From positions 506,501-570,500 of the forward strand of contig CP139021.1 in the NCBI GenBank assembly GCA_034044135.1: DNA of 64,000 nucleotides. Direction: 5' to 3'. This DNA is from Flammeovirgaceae bacterium SG7u.111. Its GTDB lineage: Bacteria; Bacteroidota; Bacteroidia; Cytophagales; Flammeovirgaceae. Under the pieces are notes generated by a model, which was not told the DNA's origin, did no database searches, and saw nothing but the letters and a program-made list of their open reading frames with translations. Shown in pieces: positions 42,377 to 52,012 of this stretch. The position numbers and the translations under genes are program-made. Every line of letters begins with the position of its first letter. The first letter of the stretch is position 1.

Positions 42377-43270
42377 TTACTTCCTAAACCTATATTGCTT
42401 TTTTCCTTTCACATTTGTGCGGATACTTAGCACTTTTCCAGCGGTTCTAGTTTCTTCTCTTTCTTCGTCGTCTAGTTCTAGCAGCGAAGTGGTGATAAAC
42501 AATTCTTTCATATCGTCACCACCAAAGCAGCAGCTTGTTGGGTATTTAACTGGCAAAGGAATGTCCTCTATTTTATTTCCGTCAGCATCAAAGTGGGACA
42601 ATTTGCTTCCTTCCCACATCGCTACCCAGAAACCACCCTCGCTGTCTATGCACATCCCGTCAGGATATTCATCTTTTCCAAAAACTATATGGTCTCTTCG
42701 GTTGGAAATATTTCCGGTTTCCAAGTCATAATCATAAGCCCAGATCACATGACGGTTGGTATCGGTAAGGAAAAACGTTTTTCCATCTACGCTCCAGTCC
42801 ATCCCACTGGTAATGTAAATATCTTCTTCTAATTTTTTTGCTTTCTTGCCGGTTTCAAAGCTATAAAGGCTGCCAATAGGTTTGCTGCCATCATGCTTCA
42901 TAGTACCTGCCAAAAATCTTCCTTTTGGATCTACCGCTCCATCGTTAAACCGAGTTTCAGGCAAGCTCTTTTCAGGGTTTTCCATAATCTCGAGGATATC
43001 AGCTTTTTCATTGTAGTAAGCAAATCCATCTTTCAAGGCTGCCACTACGCTTCCTTCGTTGCAAAGAGCCATCACGCCCAGTGGTTGGCCCATTTCGTAG
43101 CCTTTCACAACGCCGGTATTGGCATCTGCCTTGTAGTATTTTCCCCTCAGGAGATCGACCCAATAAAACTTTTTTGCTTTTTCGTCCCAAACCGGACCTT
43201 CGCCATGCTCCGAGCGGATGGCAAATCGATGTTTAACTTCGTACGAGTTTAAGATTTCGGTAGTTTTCAA
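42377..43270 (-). CDS. SMP-30/gluconolactonase family protein
   Basis: 297 residues forming a six-bladed propeller. Metal ligands are in place: E in EHGEGPVW (near residue 23), N in RFNDGAVDPKGRF and D in YPDGMCIDSEGGFW. The family hydrolyses sugar lactones, such as aldono-1,5-lactones formed by sugar dehydrogenases. It is not clustered with one, but the Gfo/Idh enzymes at 35 and 60 kb could supply lactone substrates. No signal peptide is seen, so it is cytoplasmic. ATG start. Confidence 0.92.
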   Translation of the reverse strand: MKTTEILNSYEVKHRFAIRSEHGEGPVWDEKAKKFYWVDLLRGKYYKADANTGVVKGYEMGQPLGVMALCNEGSVVAALKDGFAYYNEKADILEIMENPEKSLPETRFNDGAVDPKGRFLAGTMKHDGSKPIGSLYSFETGKKAKKLEEDIYITSGMDWSVDGKTFFLTDTNRHVIWAYDYDLETGNISNRRDHIVFGKDEYPDGMCIDSEGGFWVAMWEGSKLSHFDADGNKIEDIPLPVKYPTSCCFGGDDMKELFITTSLLELDDEEREETRTAGKVLSIRTNVKGKKQYRFRK

Positions 43271-43579
43271 ATTATAAGGTTTATATTTTTGCTAAAACTT
43301 ATTTGATGATTATTACGCCTGATTTACAGAATATTATACATTTTGCCATATAACTTAACAATCATTCAGTAGCTTAACTGTAAGAGCAGGGCTAGTTTCA
43401 GCTCTCAAAAGTACAATAAGTCGTACTGCTTCACTGAGCATTTTTACGGATAAATGGTAGGTGCTTCCTCATGATTATTATGTACTTTTATTAATCATCA
43501 ATTTGTCGTTTATTTGAGCAAAACAATATAGAAACAATTATAGGTCGTAATGATTTGTGTACACTCAAATTCTTAAACT
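43271..43579. other. 309-base spacer, nothing recognised
   Basis: Divergent spacer between the lactonase and an envelope protein. Contains a weak AGAGC / GCTCT pair near 43390-43420 without supporting structure. Confidence 0.4.
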
Positions 43580-44686
43580 ATGAAATATTGCCTATCTCTT
43601 GTCTTGTGTTTTATAACTTCGTATACATTTTGCCAGGTGTTTACGAACAAAGAAGTTGGTAAGAAAAATACCGAGTTAATAGATAGCCTGAAAAATACCG
43701 AATACCCTTACGTGCTTCCAATTTGGGGCGATAAAGCTACAAAAGCTGGATTTTCGCTGCCTTATTCTGCAGGGCTTGGGGTCAATTATTTGTGGCAAGA
43801 GTCAGAACTTGTCATCAACAACTTAAATGTTGGGTTCAATGGAAGTCAAAAGTATCTTCTTGATGATATTGTAAGGTTTAATGAAGCAACTTCTCGGTCA
43901 AATATTGTGAATTTTAGACCTGATGTATGGTTACTTCCTTTCTTGAATGTATATGGGATTTTTGCAAAGTCCAGTTCAAGTACTTTTGTTGACTATAGTA
44001 TATATGCGCCTATTGGTGATGGATTTGAAGAAATAATAAACTTGACCTCTGAAGCAAAGTTTGATGGAACTTCCGCCGGTTTTGGCCTTACGCCAACAAT
44101 GGGTGTGGGCAATGGCTGGATAGCTCTCGATATGAACTTTACCTGGACCGATATCGATGCGTTAGATAAACCTGCTTTCTCCTTTGTATTTGGCCCCCGG
44201 ATGGGGAAGTCGTTTAAGCTTAAAAAGCCAGAAAGAAATGTGGCTATTTGGGTTGGGGGATTTAGGGTAAAACTCAATTCTGATACAAATGGTCAACTTC
44301 CTTTGGGCGATGTATTGGAAACAGAAGGGATTAATGAAAAATTAGACAATGGTTTTATCAGGTTAGAAGAGGCCCAAATGAAGCTTGATACTTGGTGGGC
44401 TGGGCTGACTTCTGTTGAGCAAAAAATTTATCAAGGAGTGTATGATAGGGGAAATGAAGCAATAGGAAAGGTTGGAGGTTTACTCACGGGTGTTTCCAAT
44501 GCAGTTGACCGCTTAGAAGATTCTACTGTAGAATACACACTCGATAAGAAGCAAAAGAGCTTGTGGAATTTTTTGGTAGGATCTCAGTTGCAAATCAACA
44601 AGCACTGGATGATAAGAGCTGAAGCTGGATTTTTGGGTACTAGAACACAGTTTTTAGGAGGGTTACAATATAGGTTTGGATTTTAA
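43580..44686 (+). CDS. secreted envelope protein of unknown family
   Basis: 368 residues with a signal peptide of about 19 residues ending in FCQ. The mature part has barrel-like alternating strands (GFSLPYSAGLGVNYLWQ, WVGGFRVKLNSD, LQINKHWMIRAEAGFLGTRTQ) and ends with FLGGLQYRFGF, the aromatic C-terminus typical of outer-membrane barrels. A helical insert near 255-305 (DTWWAGLTSVEQKIYQGV...) interrupts it. No family was recognised. ATG start, and the gene is followed directly by palindrome element B. Confidence 0.7.
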   Translation: MKYCLSLVLCFITSYTFCQVFTNKEVGKKNTELIDSLKNTEYPYVLPIWGDKATKAGFSLPYSAGLGVNYLWQESELVINNLNVGFNGSQKYLLDDIVRFNEATSRSNIVNFRPDVWLLPFLNVYGIFAKSSSSTFVDYSIYAPIGDGFEEIINLTSEAKFDGTSAGFGLTPTMGVGNGWIALDMNFTWTDIDALDKPAFSFVFGPRMGKSFKLKKPERNVAIWVGGFRVKLNSDTNGQLPLGDVLETEGINEKLDNGFIRLEEAQMKLDTWWAGLTSVEQKIYQGVYDRGNEAIGKVGGLLTGVSNAVDRLEDSTVEYTLDKKQKSLWNFLVGSQLQINKHWMIRAEAGFLGTRTQFLGGLQYRFGF

Positions 44687-44690
44687 CTAA

Positions 44691-44912
44691 AGTATGTTTA
44701 AATTTTACCTATTTCACTGGAAATGAACATTTTATAGGGCGTAGCAGAAGCGTCTGCCCGGTTCAAAATAAAATTTTCCACTGGCTCGACACTCGGTAGC
44801 GCTACTACTGGGACGCCAGTCCGATACAAAATTTTCTTCCTTTGCGAGAGCCCCAAACTGAGCCGTTTCGGTTTTGGGCCGACACTCGGAAAACTTAAAT
44901 TTTAAACATACT
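44691..44912. repeat. 222-bp imperfect palindrome (element B)
   Basis: AGTATGTTTA (44691) pairs with TAAACATACT (ending 44912), the inner AAAATTTTCCACTGGC pairs with GCCAGTccgatacAAAATTTT, and the core is a perfect GTAGCGCTAC at 44796-44805. It spans the whole spacer before the M48 gene and overlaps the upstream part of its open frame. Confidence 0.75.
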
Positions 44913-44921
44913 CTAATACAT

Positions 44922-46369
44922 ATGTTTCACACTAGCATTCAAAAAATAATTGCTTTTAGCATTAAGGTAGTTTTTGTTTTATTCTCTTTTTTGTTTGTAC
45001 CTAAAGGTTTTGCCCAAAGTATAGAGTTAGATAAGCAGCTAGGGATAGAAAATGCCAAGATAGTAGAGGAACAGATGGGGATTGTAGATGACTCTATCAT
45101 GACGGCTTACGTCAGTTCTGTGGGCAATCGGTTGGTTTCTGCTCTTGTAGATCCAATGTTCGAATTTCATTTTCATATAGTGGACGACCCAGTACCCAAT
45201 GCTTTTGCCCTCCCGGGAGGATATGTTTATGTGACCCGTGGGATTTTGTCCCTTGTAGCCACAGAAGATGAGCTCGCTTGCGTAATGGCTCATGAGATTG
45301 TACATGTATTGCGGAGGCACTCCATAAAGCAGATGAGAAAAAGTATACTTCCTCAAATACTAGAATTACCAGGCAGGGTGGTAGGAGTGGTCAATCAGGA
45401 TTTGGGGAATATATTGAGTGCACCTATAAAAGCGGGTAACAGTTTGTTTTTAGCTTCTTACAGTAGAAAACATGAAAACGAAGCGGATGAACATGGGGTT
45501 GCTATTGCAAGCAAAGCTGGCTACGATCCAAATGCACTCAAGCCTATTTTGACAAGAATTTCTGCGGCAGTAGAGCTCATGACAAATGAGCAAGAGAAAA
45601 AGAGTTATTTTGACGATCATCCTTTCACGCCCAAAAGAGTGAGCAACATCAATAAAACAGTGGAAAAACTTACTTGGGAAGAGACTCCAAACTTGTCACT
45701 AGATTTTCCTAAACCTATCGATGGCCTGATTTATGGTGAGAGTCCTCGATTGGGCATTTTCAAAGAAAATGTATTTATGCATCCAGAAATGGGTTTTGCC
45801 ATCACCTTCCCCAAAGGATGGAATAACTACAATCAACCAACCACGGTGAGTGCCTTGAACAAAGATGGGACTGCTGGAGTGTTTTTAGGTTTGATAGACA
45901 CTTCAAAAACTCCAGAGGAATATGCGAAGGAATTTGAGGCTGTTTTAGCGGAAAAATATGCTAATCTGTCGGTGAAATCCCGCCCTTATGAGAAAAATGG
46001 GAACAAAGGCTATTTGGTTTCAGTGGACGATACATCAGGAGAAGAAGTGATATTTATCCATTTTTGTGGCTTCAGGTGGGCGATAACTTGTTCAAAGTCA
46101 TCGGGATTGCGCCAAAGGAAATGGAAGGAGAGCTAAAGGCAACGGCTGAGAGTTTACACCCACTTTCTCCCGAAGAAAGGAAGGATATTGTAGTTCAGTT
46201 TGTGCACATAGTGGAAGCAAAAGAAAACGAAACTTTCACAGAACTATGTAAAAGAACTTCATGTGTAGCCTCACCAGAAATAGTAGCCTTTTTAAATGGT
46301 ATGAAAGCAGACCAATTACTTGCGAGGGGGCAAAAAGTAAAGGTCATTCAAGATAAGAGGTATAGGTAA
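44922..46369 (+). pseudogene. M48-family metalloprotease, broken by a one-base frameshift
   Basis: Start ATG 44922; a TTG at 44874 is open but lies inside element B. Signal peptide 1-31 (ending KGFAQ). The HEXXH zinc motif is H124-E125-I-V-H128 in MAHEIVHVLRRHS with downstream ENEADEHG carrying the third ligand, so the protease domain is intact. The frame runs into an unrelated tail and stops at 46136. A second frame from about 46064 carries the natural continuation (LQVGDNLFKVIGIAPKEM... with a LysM-like C-terminus FTELCKRTSC) to a stop at 46369. The two join if one T is added to the T5 tract at 46061-46065. The break leaves 404 residues, enough for the catalytic domain. It may be a true mutation or a homopolymer sequencing error. 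Confidence 0.85.
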
Positions 46370-46678
46370 GTTCTAATTTCTTGTCATATTAGTAATACTG
46401 TGTTATTCTAAAAGTAAAGTGTTGTATCTGTAGAAAATAATTTCTTTCTTGGGACAAGAAACATGTTTCAGACTTGTTTTTGGTAAAAAAAAATTAAACA
46501 TTTACGATCAAATAGTACTTAGACATATCATAACAACCTAATTTTGAGAGACACTGATTTTTTCTAGAGTCTTCAAGAACTTTCCCAGCAGACTAAATCT
46601 TTCAAAAATACCCAACTACTCATTTGAAAGGATTGTAAACTCACTTTTACATATTTTTAATAACATATTTCTGAAACT
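46370..46678. other. 309-base spacer before the sulfatase
   Basis: AT-rich. A small TTTCTTG / CAAGAAA hairpin lies near 46443-46459 but has no T run. No promoter box matches the consensus. Confidence 0.4.
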
Positions 46679-48202
46679 ATGAAACATTTGTTTACGCTAT
46701 TGCTAGCGGTATGCACTTCTGTTGCTTTTGCGCAGAAAAAGCCTAACATCCTCGTGCTTTGGGGCGATGATATTGGCCAATCTAACATTAGTGCCTATAC
46801 TATGGGGCTAGTAGGTTACCAAACTCCTAACATAGATCGGATTGCCAAAGAAGGAATGATCTTTACCGATTATTATGGCGAACAAAGCTGTACTGCGGGA
46901 AGGTCATCATTCATCACTGGGCAAAGCGTTTTCCGTACAGGTTTGAGTAAAGTTGGTTTGCCAGGAGCAGATCTAGGTTTGAGAAAAGAAGATCCCACTA
47001 TTGCAGAAATGCTCAAAACACAGGGCTATGCCACGGGGCAGTTTGGTAAAAATCACTTGGGGGACAAGGATGAGCACTTGCCGACCAACCATGGATTTGA
47101 CGAGTTTTTGGGTAATCTTTATCACCTCAATGCCGAGGAAGAGCCAGAATTGCCAGATTATCCAAAAGACCCTGAGTTCCGCAAGAAGTTTGGCCCAAGA
47201 GGGGTAATAAAGTCTTCGGCCGATGGTCCTATCCAAGATACAGGCCCTCTTACCAAAAAGAGAATGGAGACCATAGACGATGAGACTGTGGCGGCGGCTA
47301 TTGATTTCATAAAAAGAAAAGAAAAAGAAGGTACGCCATGGTTCTGCTGGTGGAACGGCACACGTATGCACTTCAGAACGCACGTAAAAGAAGAGCACAG
47401 AGGGATTTCTGGTCAGAATGGGTACGGTGATGGAATGGTAGAACATGATATGCATGTAGGTGAGCTTCTGAAAGTGCTCGACGAGCTTGGGATTGCTGAT
47501 AACACCATTGTTTTTTACAGCACAGATAACGGCCCTCACAAAAATACGTGGCCAGATGCCGGTGTAAACCCTTTCAGAGGGGAGAAAAATACCAACTGGG
47601 AAGGTGGCTGGAGAGTTCCTGCTATGGTAAAATGGCCAGGTGTGATCAAGCCAGGTTCTATCAGCAACGAGATCATGCATCACATGGACTGGATGCCAAC
47701 TTTTTTGGCCGCTGCGGGTGACTCCAACCTAAAAGAGGACTTGCTAAAAGGAAAGAAAGGAGGGGATATGACTTATAAGGTGCACCTAGATGGGTACAAC
47801 TTTATGCCTTATTTTAAAGGGGATGAAAAAGAAGGACCTAGGAACGAGATTTTCTATTTCTCGGACGATGGAGACCTTACTTCTTTGAGGTATAATGATT
47901 GGAAAATGGTTTTTTTAGAACAAAAATCTAAAGGTACACTGGATGTATGGGCAGAACCTTTTGTGCCTCTACGTGTTCCGTTAATTTTCAACCTGAGAAG
48001 AGATCCGTATGAGTTTGCTACTGTAACATCTAACACCTATTATGATTGGTTGTTGGATCATGTGTTCTTATTAGTTCCTGCCCAAGAATATGTTGGGAAA
48101 TTTTTAATGACTTTTAAAGAGTATCCTCCAAGACAAAAAGCTGCTAGTTTCTCGCTGGATCAAGTGATGGAAAAGCTAGAGGCTGGGTATGATGGGAACT
48201 AA
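46679..48202 (+). CDS. Cys-type arylsulfatase
   Basis: 507 residues with a signal peptide to about residue 19 (AFAQ). The formylglycine motif CTAGR begins at C71 (consensus CxPSR-like, here C-T-A-G-R), and metal ligands are in NILVLWGDDIGQ (DD at 30-31) and YSTDNGPHKN (D and N of the second pair). The rest (GMVEHDMHVGELLKV, NPFRGEKNTNWEGG, HHMDWMPTFLAAAG) is the sulfatase alpha/beta core. The enzyme cleaves sulfate esters from glycans or aromatics in the periplasm after the Cys is converted to formylglycine by a maturase that is not present in the window. The HAD protein follows in the same direction. Confidence 0.95.
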   Translation: MKHLFTLLLAVCTSVAFAQKKPNILVLWGDDIGQSNISAYTMGLVGYQTPNIDRIAKEGMIFTDYYGEQSCTAGRSSFITGQSVFRTGLSKVGLPGADLGLRKEDPTIAEMLKTQGYATGQFGKNHLGDKDEHLPTNHGFDEFLGNLYHLNAEEEPELPDYPKDPEFRKKFGPRGVIKSSADGPIQDTGPLTKKRMETIDDETVAAAIDFIKRKEKEGTPWFCWWNGTRMHFRTHVKEEHRGISGQNGYGDGMVEHDMHVGELLKVLDELGIADNTIVFYSTDNGPHKNTWPDAGVNPFRGEKNTNWEGGWRVPAMVKWPGVIKPGSISNEIMHHMDWMPTFLAAAGDSNLKEDLLKGKKGGDMTYKVHLDGYNFMPYFKGDEKEGPRNEIFYFSDDGDLTSLRYNDWKMVFLEQKSKGTLDVWAEPFVPLRVPLIFNLRRDPYEFATVTSNTYYDWLLDHVFLLVPAQEYVGKFLMTFKEYPPRQKAASFSLDQVMEKLEAGYDGN

Positions 48203-48218
48203 AAATTGATTTGATCTG

Positions 48219-48262
48219 AAGGTTGCGGGTAGGCAAACCGTGCTGGCTCGCAATCTTTTTTA
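48219..48262 (+). terminator. hairpin with T run after the sulfatase
   Basis: AAGGTTGCG / CGCAATCTT stem with a loop of about 21 bases, followed by TTTTTATATTTT. Confidence 0.6.
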
Positions 48263-48296
48263 TATTTTCTCTCCTTATTTTTATTTAGCTACAATT

Positions 48297-49325
48297 ATGG
48301 GCAAGTCTAATCATCCCTTCATCCTTTTTATTGCAATTCTTTTTTTCTTTTCCGCTTGCTCCGAAACCAAGCCTACGGAAGCACCACCCGAAGTAACCAT
48401 TGACCCACTTCCTTCTTGGAATGATGGAGAAGCCAAAGCGGCAATAGTTGATTTTGTAGAAAAAGTAACCGATTCTAATAACCCTAGCTTTGTAGATGCG
48501 AAGGATAGGGTGGCTACGTTTGACAACGACGGCAACCTTTGGTCTGAGCAGCCGATGTATTTCCAGTTGCTATTCGTGATTGACAGAGTGAAAGAATTAG
48601 CCCCTGAGCACCCCGAATGGGCAGAAAAGCAGCCTTTTAAAGCGGTACTGGAAAATGATATGGAAACGGTAGCGAAGTCTGGCGAACATGGATTATTGGA
48701 GCTGATGATGGCAACTCATGCGGGAATGACTACCGAAGAGTTTGCCCAAACAGTGAAAAACTGGCTAGAAACGGCCACGCATCCTCGCTTTAAAAGACCC
48801 TATACCGAACTTGTGTACCAACCCATGTTGGAGCTGCTGTACTACCTTAGTGCCAATGAATTTAAAACATTTATTGTCTCAGGAGGAGGGGTCGATTTTA
48901 TGCGTGTTTGGGTAGAAGAAGTATATGGAATCCCGAACGACCAAGTGGTGGGGAGCAGCATCAAAACAGAATTTGTGATGGACGAAAACGGTGCTAGAAT
49001 AATGAGGCTGCCCGAAATCGATTTTATAGACGATAAAGCAGGAAAGCCTGTCGGTATTCATAAGTTCATTGGGCGGAGGCCTATTTTTGCCTCGGGCAAC
49101 TCCGATGGCGATTTGCAAATGCTTCAATGGACAGATGCTGGCGAAGGAGCGAGTTTTAAGTTATACCTGCACCACACCGACTCGGTGAGGGAGTGGGCGT
49201 ATGATCGAGAGTCGCATATTGGAAGACTTGATAAAGGCTTGGACGAAGCAGGGGAAAAAGGTTGGACGGTAATTGATATGCAAGAAGATTGGAAGTTGGT
49301 TTACCCTTTTGAGTTATCGAACTAA
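48297..49325 (+). CDS. HAD-superfamily lipoprotein phosphatase
   Basis: 342 residues from ATG 48297; the TTG-like codon at 48240 is open but unnecessary. A lipobox ends at C21 (FFFSAC), so the mature protein is lipid-anchored in the periplasm. The HAD core has the nucleophile motif FDNDGNLWS (DxD form), TFIVSGGGVDF for motif II, and IFASGNSDGDLQML for motif IV, all intact. Unlike cytoplasmic HADs this group is exported. Likely a phosphatase on a small organic phosphate; it follows a sulfatase and precedes the Bat operon. Confidence 0.88.
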   Translation: MGKSNHPFILFIAILFFFSACSETKPTEAPPEVTIDPLPSWNDGEAKAAIVDFVEKVTDSNNPSFVDAKDRVATFDNDGNLWSEQPMYFQLLFVIDRVKELAPEHPEWAEKQPFKAVLENDMETVAKSGEHGLLELMMATHAGMTTEEFAQTVKNWLETATHPRFKRPYTELVYQPMLELLYYLSANEFKTFIVSGGGVDFMRVWVEEVYGIPNDQVVGSSIKTEFVMDENGARIMRLPEIDFIDDKAGKPVGIHKFIGRRPIFASGNSDGDLQMLQWTDAGEGASFKLYLHHTDSVREWAYDRESHIGRLDKGLDEAGEKGWTVIDMQEDWKLVYPFELSN

Positions 49326-49422
49326 AAGTAGAGTCGAGGTAGGTCTTGGCTTTTATCACTAGAAACTACAAGCTGATTTTTCTAAAAAACAACCCCAAAC
49401 CACTTCGGTAATTAAAAAAAAT

Positions 49423-50388
49423 ATGAGTGAATTATTAACCAAAATAGAAGAACTTAAATCGAGGATAAACCAATCCATAATAGGGCAGGAAAAAGTAGTA
49501 GAGAAGATTTTGGTGGTGCTTTTGGCAGATGGAAACTTATTGATGGAAGGCCTCCCCGGCTTGGCTAAAACCCGAGCTATAAAGAGCCTTGCCAAAAATG
49601 TAGATGCCAAGCTTAGCCGAATCCAGTTCACGCCCGATCTACTTCCCTCGGATATTACTGGTACAGAGATTTACCAACCTGACAATAAAGAAGAAGCTTT
49701 TGTTTTCCAACAAGGGCCAATCTTCGCCAACTTCGTACTGGCAGATGAAATTAACCGAGCTCCAGCCAAAGTACAATCGGCTTTGCTAGAAGCTATGGAG
49801 GAAAGGCAAGTTTCTGTAGCAGGAAAAACCTATCCTATGGATAAACTTTTTCTGGTAATGGCTACGCAAAATCCAGTAGAGCAGGAGGGGACGTATCCAC
49901 TTCCCGAAGCCCAACTCGACCGATTTCTGATGAAAGTGGTCATTGAATATCCGAGTAGCAATGATGAAAAGTCTATTTTGAAACTGGTGAGAAGCGAAAG
50001 CAAGGGGCATGCTGTAAAGCAAGAAGCGATAGATAAAGAGGTGATTTTGCAAGCGAGGGAGGAAATCAAAAATGTGGAGACTTCCGATGCCATTGTGCAG
50101 TACATCGTCGATTTGATAGATGCGACCCGTTTTCCAAAAAAATACGGGGAAGAACTGGCTAAGTGGATTGAATTTGGCGCAAGCCCGAGAGGGACAATAG
50201 CCTTGGACAAATGCGCAAGGGTAGTCGCTTGGCTCAATGGTCGGGAGTATGTAACTCCAGACGATGTGCGGGAGATTATTTACGAAGTGCTTCGCCATAG
50301 GCTAATGTTGAGCTACGAGGCAAACGCTGAGGGAATTACTCCCGAAAAAGTGATAGATGAAATATTGAAAGTAGTAGCTGTTGCTTGA
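49423..50388 (+). CDS. MoxR family AAA+ ATPase (Bat operon)
   Basis: 321 residues. Walker A GLPGLAKT (48-55 region), Walker B VLADEINRAP and sensor segment FLVMATQNPVEQEGTYPLPEAQLDRFL are as in MoxR ATPases, with a C-terminal lid ending in EILKVVAVA. The MoxR subgroup acts as a chaperone for the assembly of VWA-domain partners and metal enzymes. First gene of a six-gene operon; the next gene (DUF58) starts 220 bases later after a small palindrome, the others are tightly packed. Confidence 0.95.
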   Translation: MSELLTKIEELKSRINQSIIGQEKVVEKILVVLLADGNLLMEGLPGLAKTRAIKSLAKNVDAKLSRIQFTPDLLPSDITGTEIYQPDNKEEAFVFQQGPIFANFVLADEINRAPAKVQSALLEAMEERQVSVAGKTYPMDKLFLVMATQNPVEQEGTYPLPEAQLDRFLMKVVIEYPSSNDEKSILKLVRSESKGHAVKQEAIDKEVILQAREEIKNVETSDAIVQYIVDLIDATRFPKKYGEELAKWIEFGASPRGTIALDKCARVVAWLNGREYVTPDDVREIIYEVLRHRLMLSYEANAEGITPEKVIDEILKVVAVA

Positions 50389-50477
50389 TATTATTTAGAG
50401 GTTAGAAGCAAGAAGTAGTTGCTCTTATGAATCATTTTCTAACCACTTATAAAAGATCTTTTAAAGAAGAAAGCTGG

Positions 50478-50500
50478 CGCGAGCGTCTCGCTCGTGCCTT
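50478..50500. repeat. short palindrome (element D) between moxR and DUF58 genes
   Basis: GGCGCGAGCG / CGCTCGTGCC with a TCT centre; an outer AAAGAA pair (50465-50470 with 50519-50525) extends it. Its place inside the operon may affect mRNA stability or segment expression. Confidence 0.5.
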
Positions 50501-50607
50501 AAAATTGGCCTCAAGTGTTCTTTGAACGGTTTCAAAGTTAGCTTGTCATTTTAACTAATACCTACCCCCTTTTTTATTCGAAGATATCATTTGAAAATTC
50601 TTTTGTT

Positions 50608-51540
50608 ATGCATTACCCACCCCAAGTAGTCGCGTCTTTGCCAGAGCTAATGAAGCTCGAGTACCTAGTGAGCAGGGCGGGACTTATGCCCAAAAAGCCT
50701 GTTTATTCGGTATTGGCGGGACCCTATGCATCTAAGTTGAGAGGGCGAGGATTGGATTTTGAAGAGGCGAGGCTGTATGTAAATGGTGACGACATCCGGA
50801 ACATAGATTGGAAAGTGACGGCTCGGACCAAAAAGACACATACAAAGGTTTTTAACGAGGAAAAAGAACGGCCAAATTTTACCATAGTAGATCAGAGTAG
50901 CTCCATGTTTTTTGGGTCGGTGGAGTTTACCAAATCGGTGATAGCTGCTCAATTGGCGTCACTTTCAGGCTTCAAAGCACTTTCCAAAGGTGATCGCTTT
51001 GGCGGGATGATTATTTCAGATGATACTACCGAGTTAGTTAACCCTAAGCGAAACCGGAAATCAGTCTTGCGCTTTTTGCAGCTAATGGTAGAGGCAAATG
51101 AGAAAGCTGCCCAGCGAGAGAAGATCCATGCTGAAGGAAATACCTTAAATAAGGCTCTTTTTCAAGCCATAAAATCTATTAGTCATGATAATGTGATAAT
51201 AGTGATCAGCGACTTTAGTAGTGCCGATGAAAAAACGGTTCAGCACCTTATCAAGTTAGATCAGCACAACGATGTAATTGTAGCCGTCATCAACGACCCT
51301 ATGGAAGAGGCAATTCCCGACAACCCATTTTTGTTTTCGGATGGGGACAAACAAGTATTATGGAAAAAAGGAAAACAAAAAAGCCACGAAACATTTCGTG
51401 AGCAATTTGAAGATCATATCAGTTTTTTCAAAAAGAAATTAACTACCTACAAAATCCCTGTAGTTTCACTCGATACGCTTAGTTCGGCAAACGAGCAATT
51501 GAAAACAGTTTTTTCAACTTTTGCCAACAGACACAAATAA
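50608..51540 (+). CDS. DUF58 domain protein (Bat operon)
   Basis: 310 residues. DUF58 signature GRGLDFEEARLYVNGDDIRNIDWKVTARTKKTHTKVF (about 50-86), here with G-D-D-I-R-N-I-D-W. A VWA-like fold follows, with a degenerate MIDAS: FTIVDQSSSMFFG (DxSxS present). It binds the MoxR ATPase as its standard partner. Part of the aerotolerance operon with MoxR and BatA-E; cytoplasmic or peripheral. Confidence 0.93.
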   Translation: MHYPPQVVASLPELMKLEYLVSRAGLMPKKPVYSVLAGPYASKLRGRGLDFEEARLYVNGDDIRNIDWKVTARTKKTHTKVFNEEKERPNFTIVDQSSSMFFGSVEFTKSVIAAQLASLSGFKALSKGDRFGGMIISDDTTELVNPKRNRKSVLRFLQLMVEANEKAAQREKIHAEGNTLNKALFQAIKSISHDNVIIVISDFSSADEKTVQHLIKLDQHNDVIVAVINDPMEEAIPDNPFLFSDGDKQVLWKKGKQKSHETFREQFEDHISFFKKKLTTYKIPVVSLDTLSSANEQLKTVFSTFANRHK

Positions 51541-51545
51541 GAAAT

Positions 51546-52007
51546 ATGCTTGAAACCAACCAAGATATTGGTCAGCTCATAGAGCCACAAACAGTAGCAT
51601 TTACTTTTGATGCCCTTGGGTGGTATATTTTAATGGCTGTGGGCTTTTTGATATTTGGGATAATGATGGCTGTTAGGTGGGCATCGTACAAAAAAAACAA
51701 GTATAGAAGAGAGGCTATTGCCCAAATAGATGACTGTGCGAAGGATGAAAAATTATCCATCAATCAAGTGAATAAAATCTTGAAACAGGTAGCTGTTCAT
51801 ACTTTTGGTAGAGAAAAAGTGGCTGCTTTGTACGGGCGAGAGTGGGTGGCTTTTTTAAACCAAAAAACAAAAAAAGCATTTTTCGAGAAAGAATTGGCTG
51901 ATTTTCTGTCCATTGCAAATTACCAGAAAAGCAGGTTTTTGGAAGGGAAAGAAAAAGAACTTCTGAAGCACAATGCCGTCAAATGGATTGAAAACCATAG
52001 GAGTTAG
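51546..52007 (+). CDS. DUF4381 single-pass membrane protein (Bat operon)
   Basis: 153 residues. DUF4381 opens with an N-terminal periplasmic piece, one membrane helix (about 25-43, ALGWYILMAVGFLIFGIMM), then a basic helical cytoplasmic stretch including NQVNKILKQVAVHTFGREKVAALYGREWVAFLNQ. This domain always lies between DUF58 and BatA genes. It starts 5 bases after the DUF58 stop. Confidence 0.92.
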   Translation: MLETNQDIGQLIEPQTVAFTFDALGWYILMAVGFLIFGIMMAVRWASYKKNKYRREAIAQIDDCAKDEKLSINQVNKILKQVAVHTFGREKVAALYGREWVAFLNQKTKKAFFEKELADFLSIANYQKSRFLEGKEKELLKHNAVKWIENHRS

Positions 52008-52012
52008 ATTAG

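Noticed and set aside
44874-44921. Upstream start for the M48 gene
   Set aside because: The 16 extra codons fall inside palindrome element B and have no signal-peptide character; ATG 44922 starts the real signal sequence.
46443-46459. TTTCTTG / CAAGAAA hairpin as terminator of the M48 gene
   Set aside because: Short stem, no T run, and 70 bases past the stop; not convincing.
46973-47683. 236-residue open frame on the minus strand within the sulfatase gene
   Set aside because: Fully antisense to a well-supported sulfatase, and the translation has no protein-like features; it is a shadow of the coding frame.
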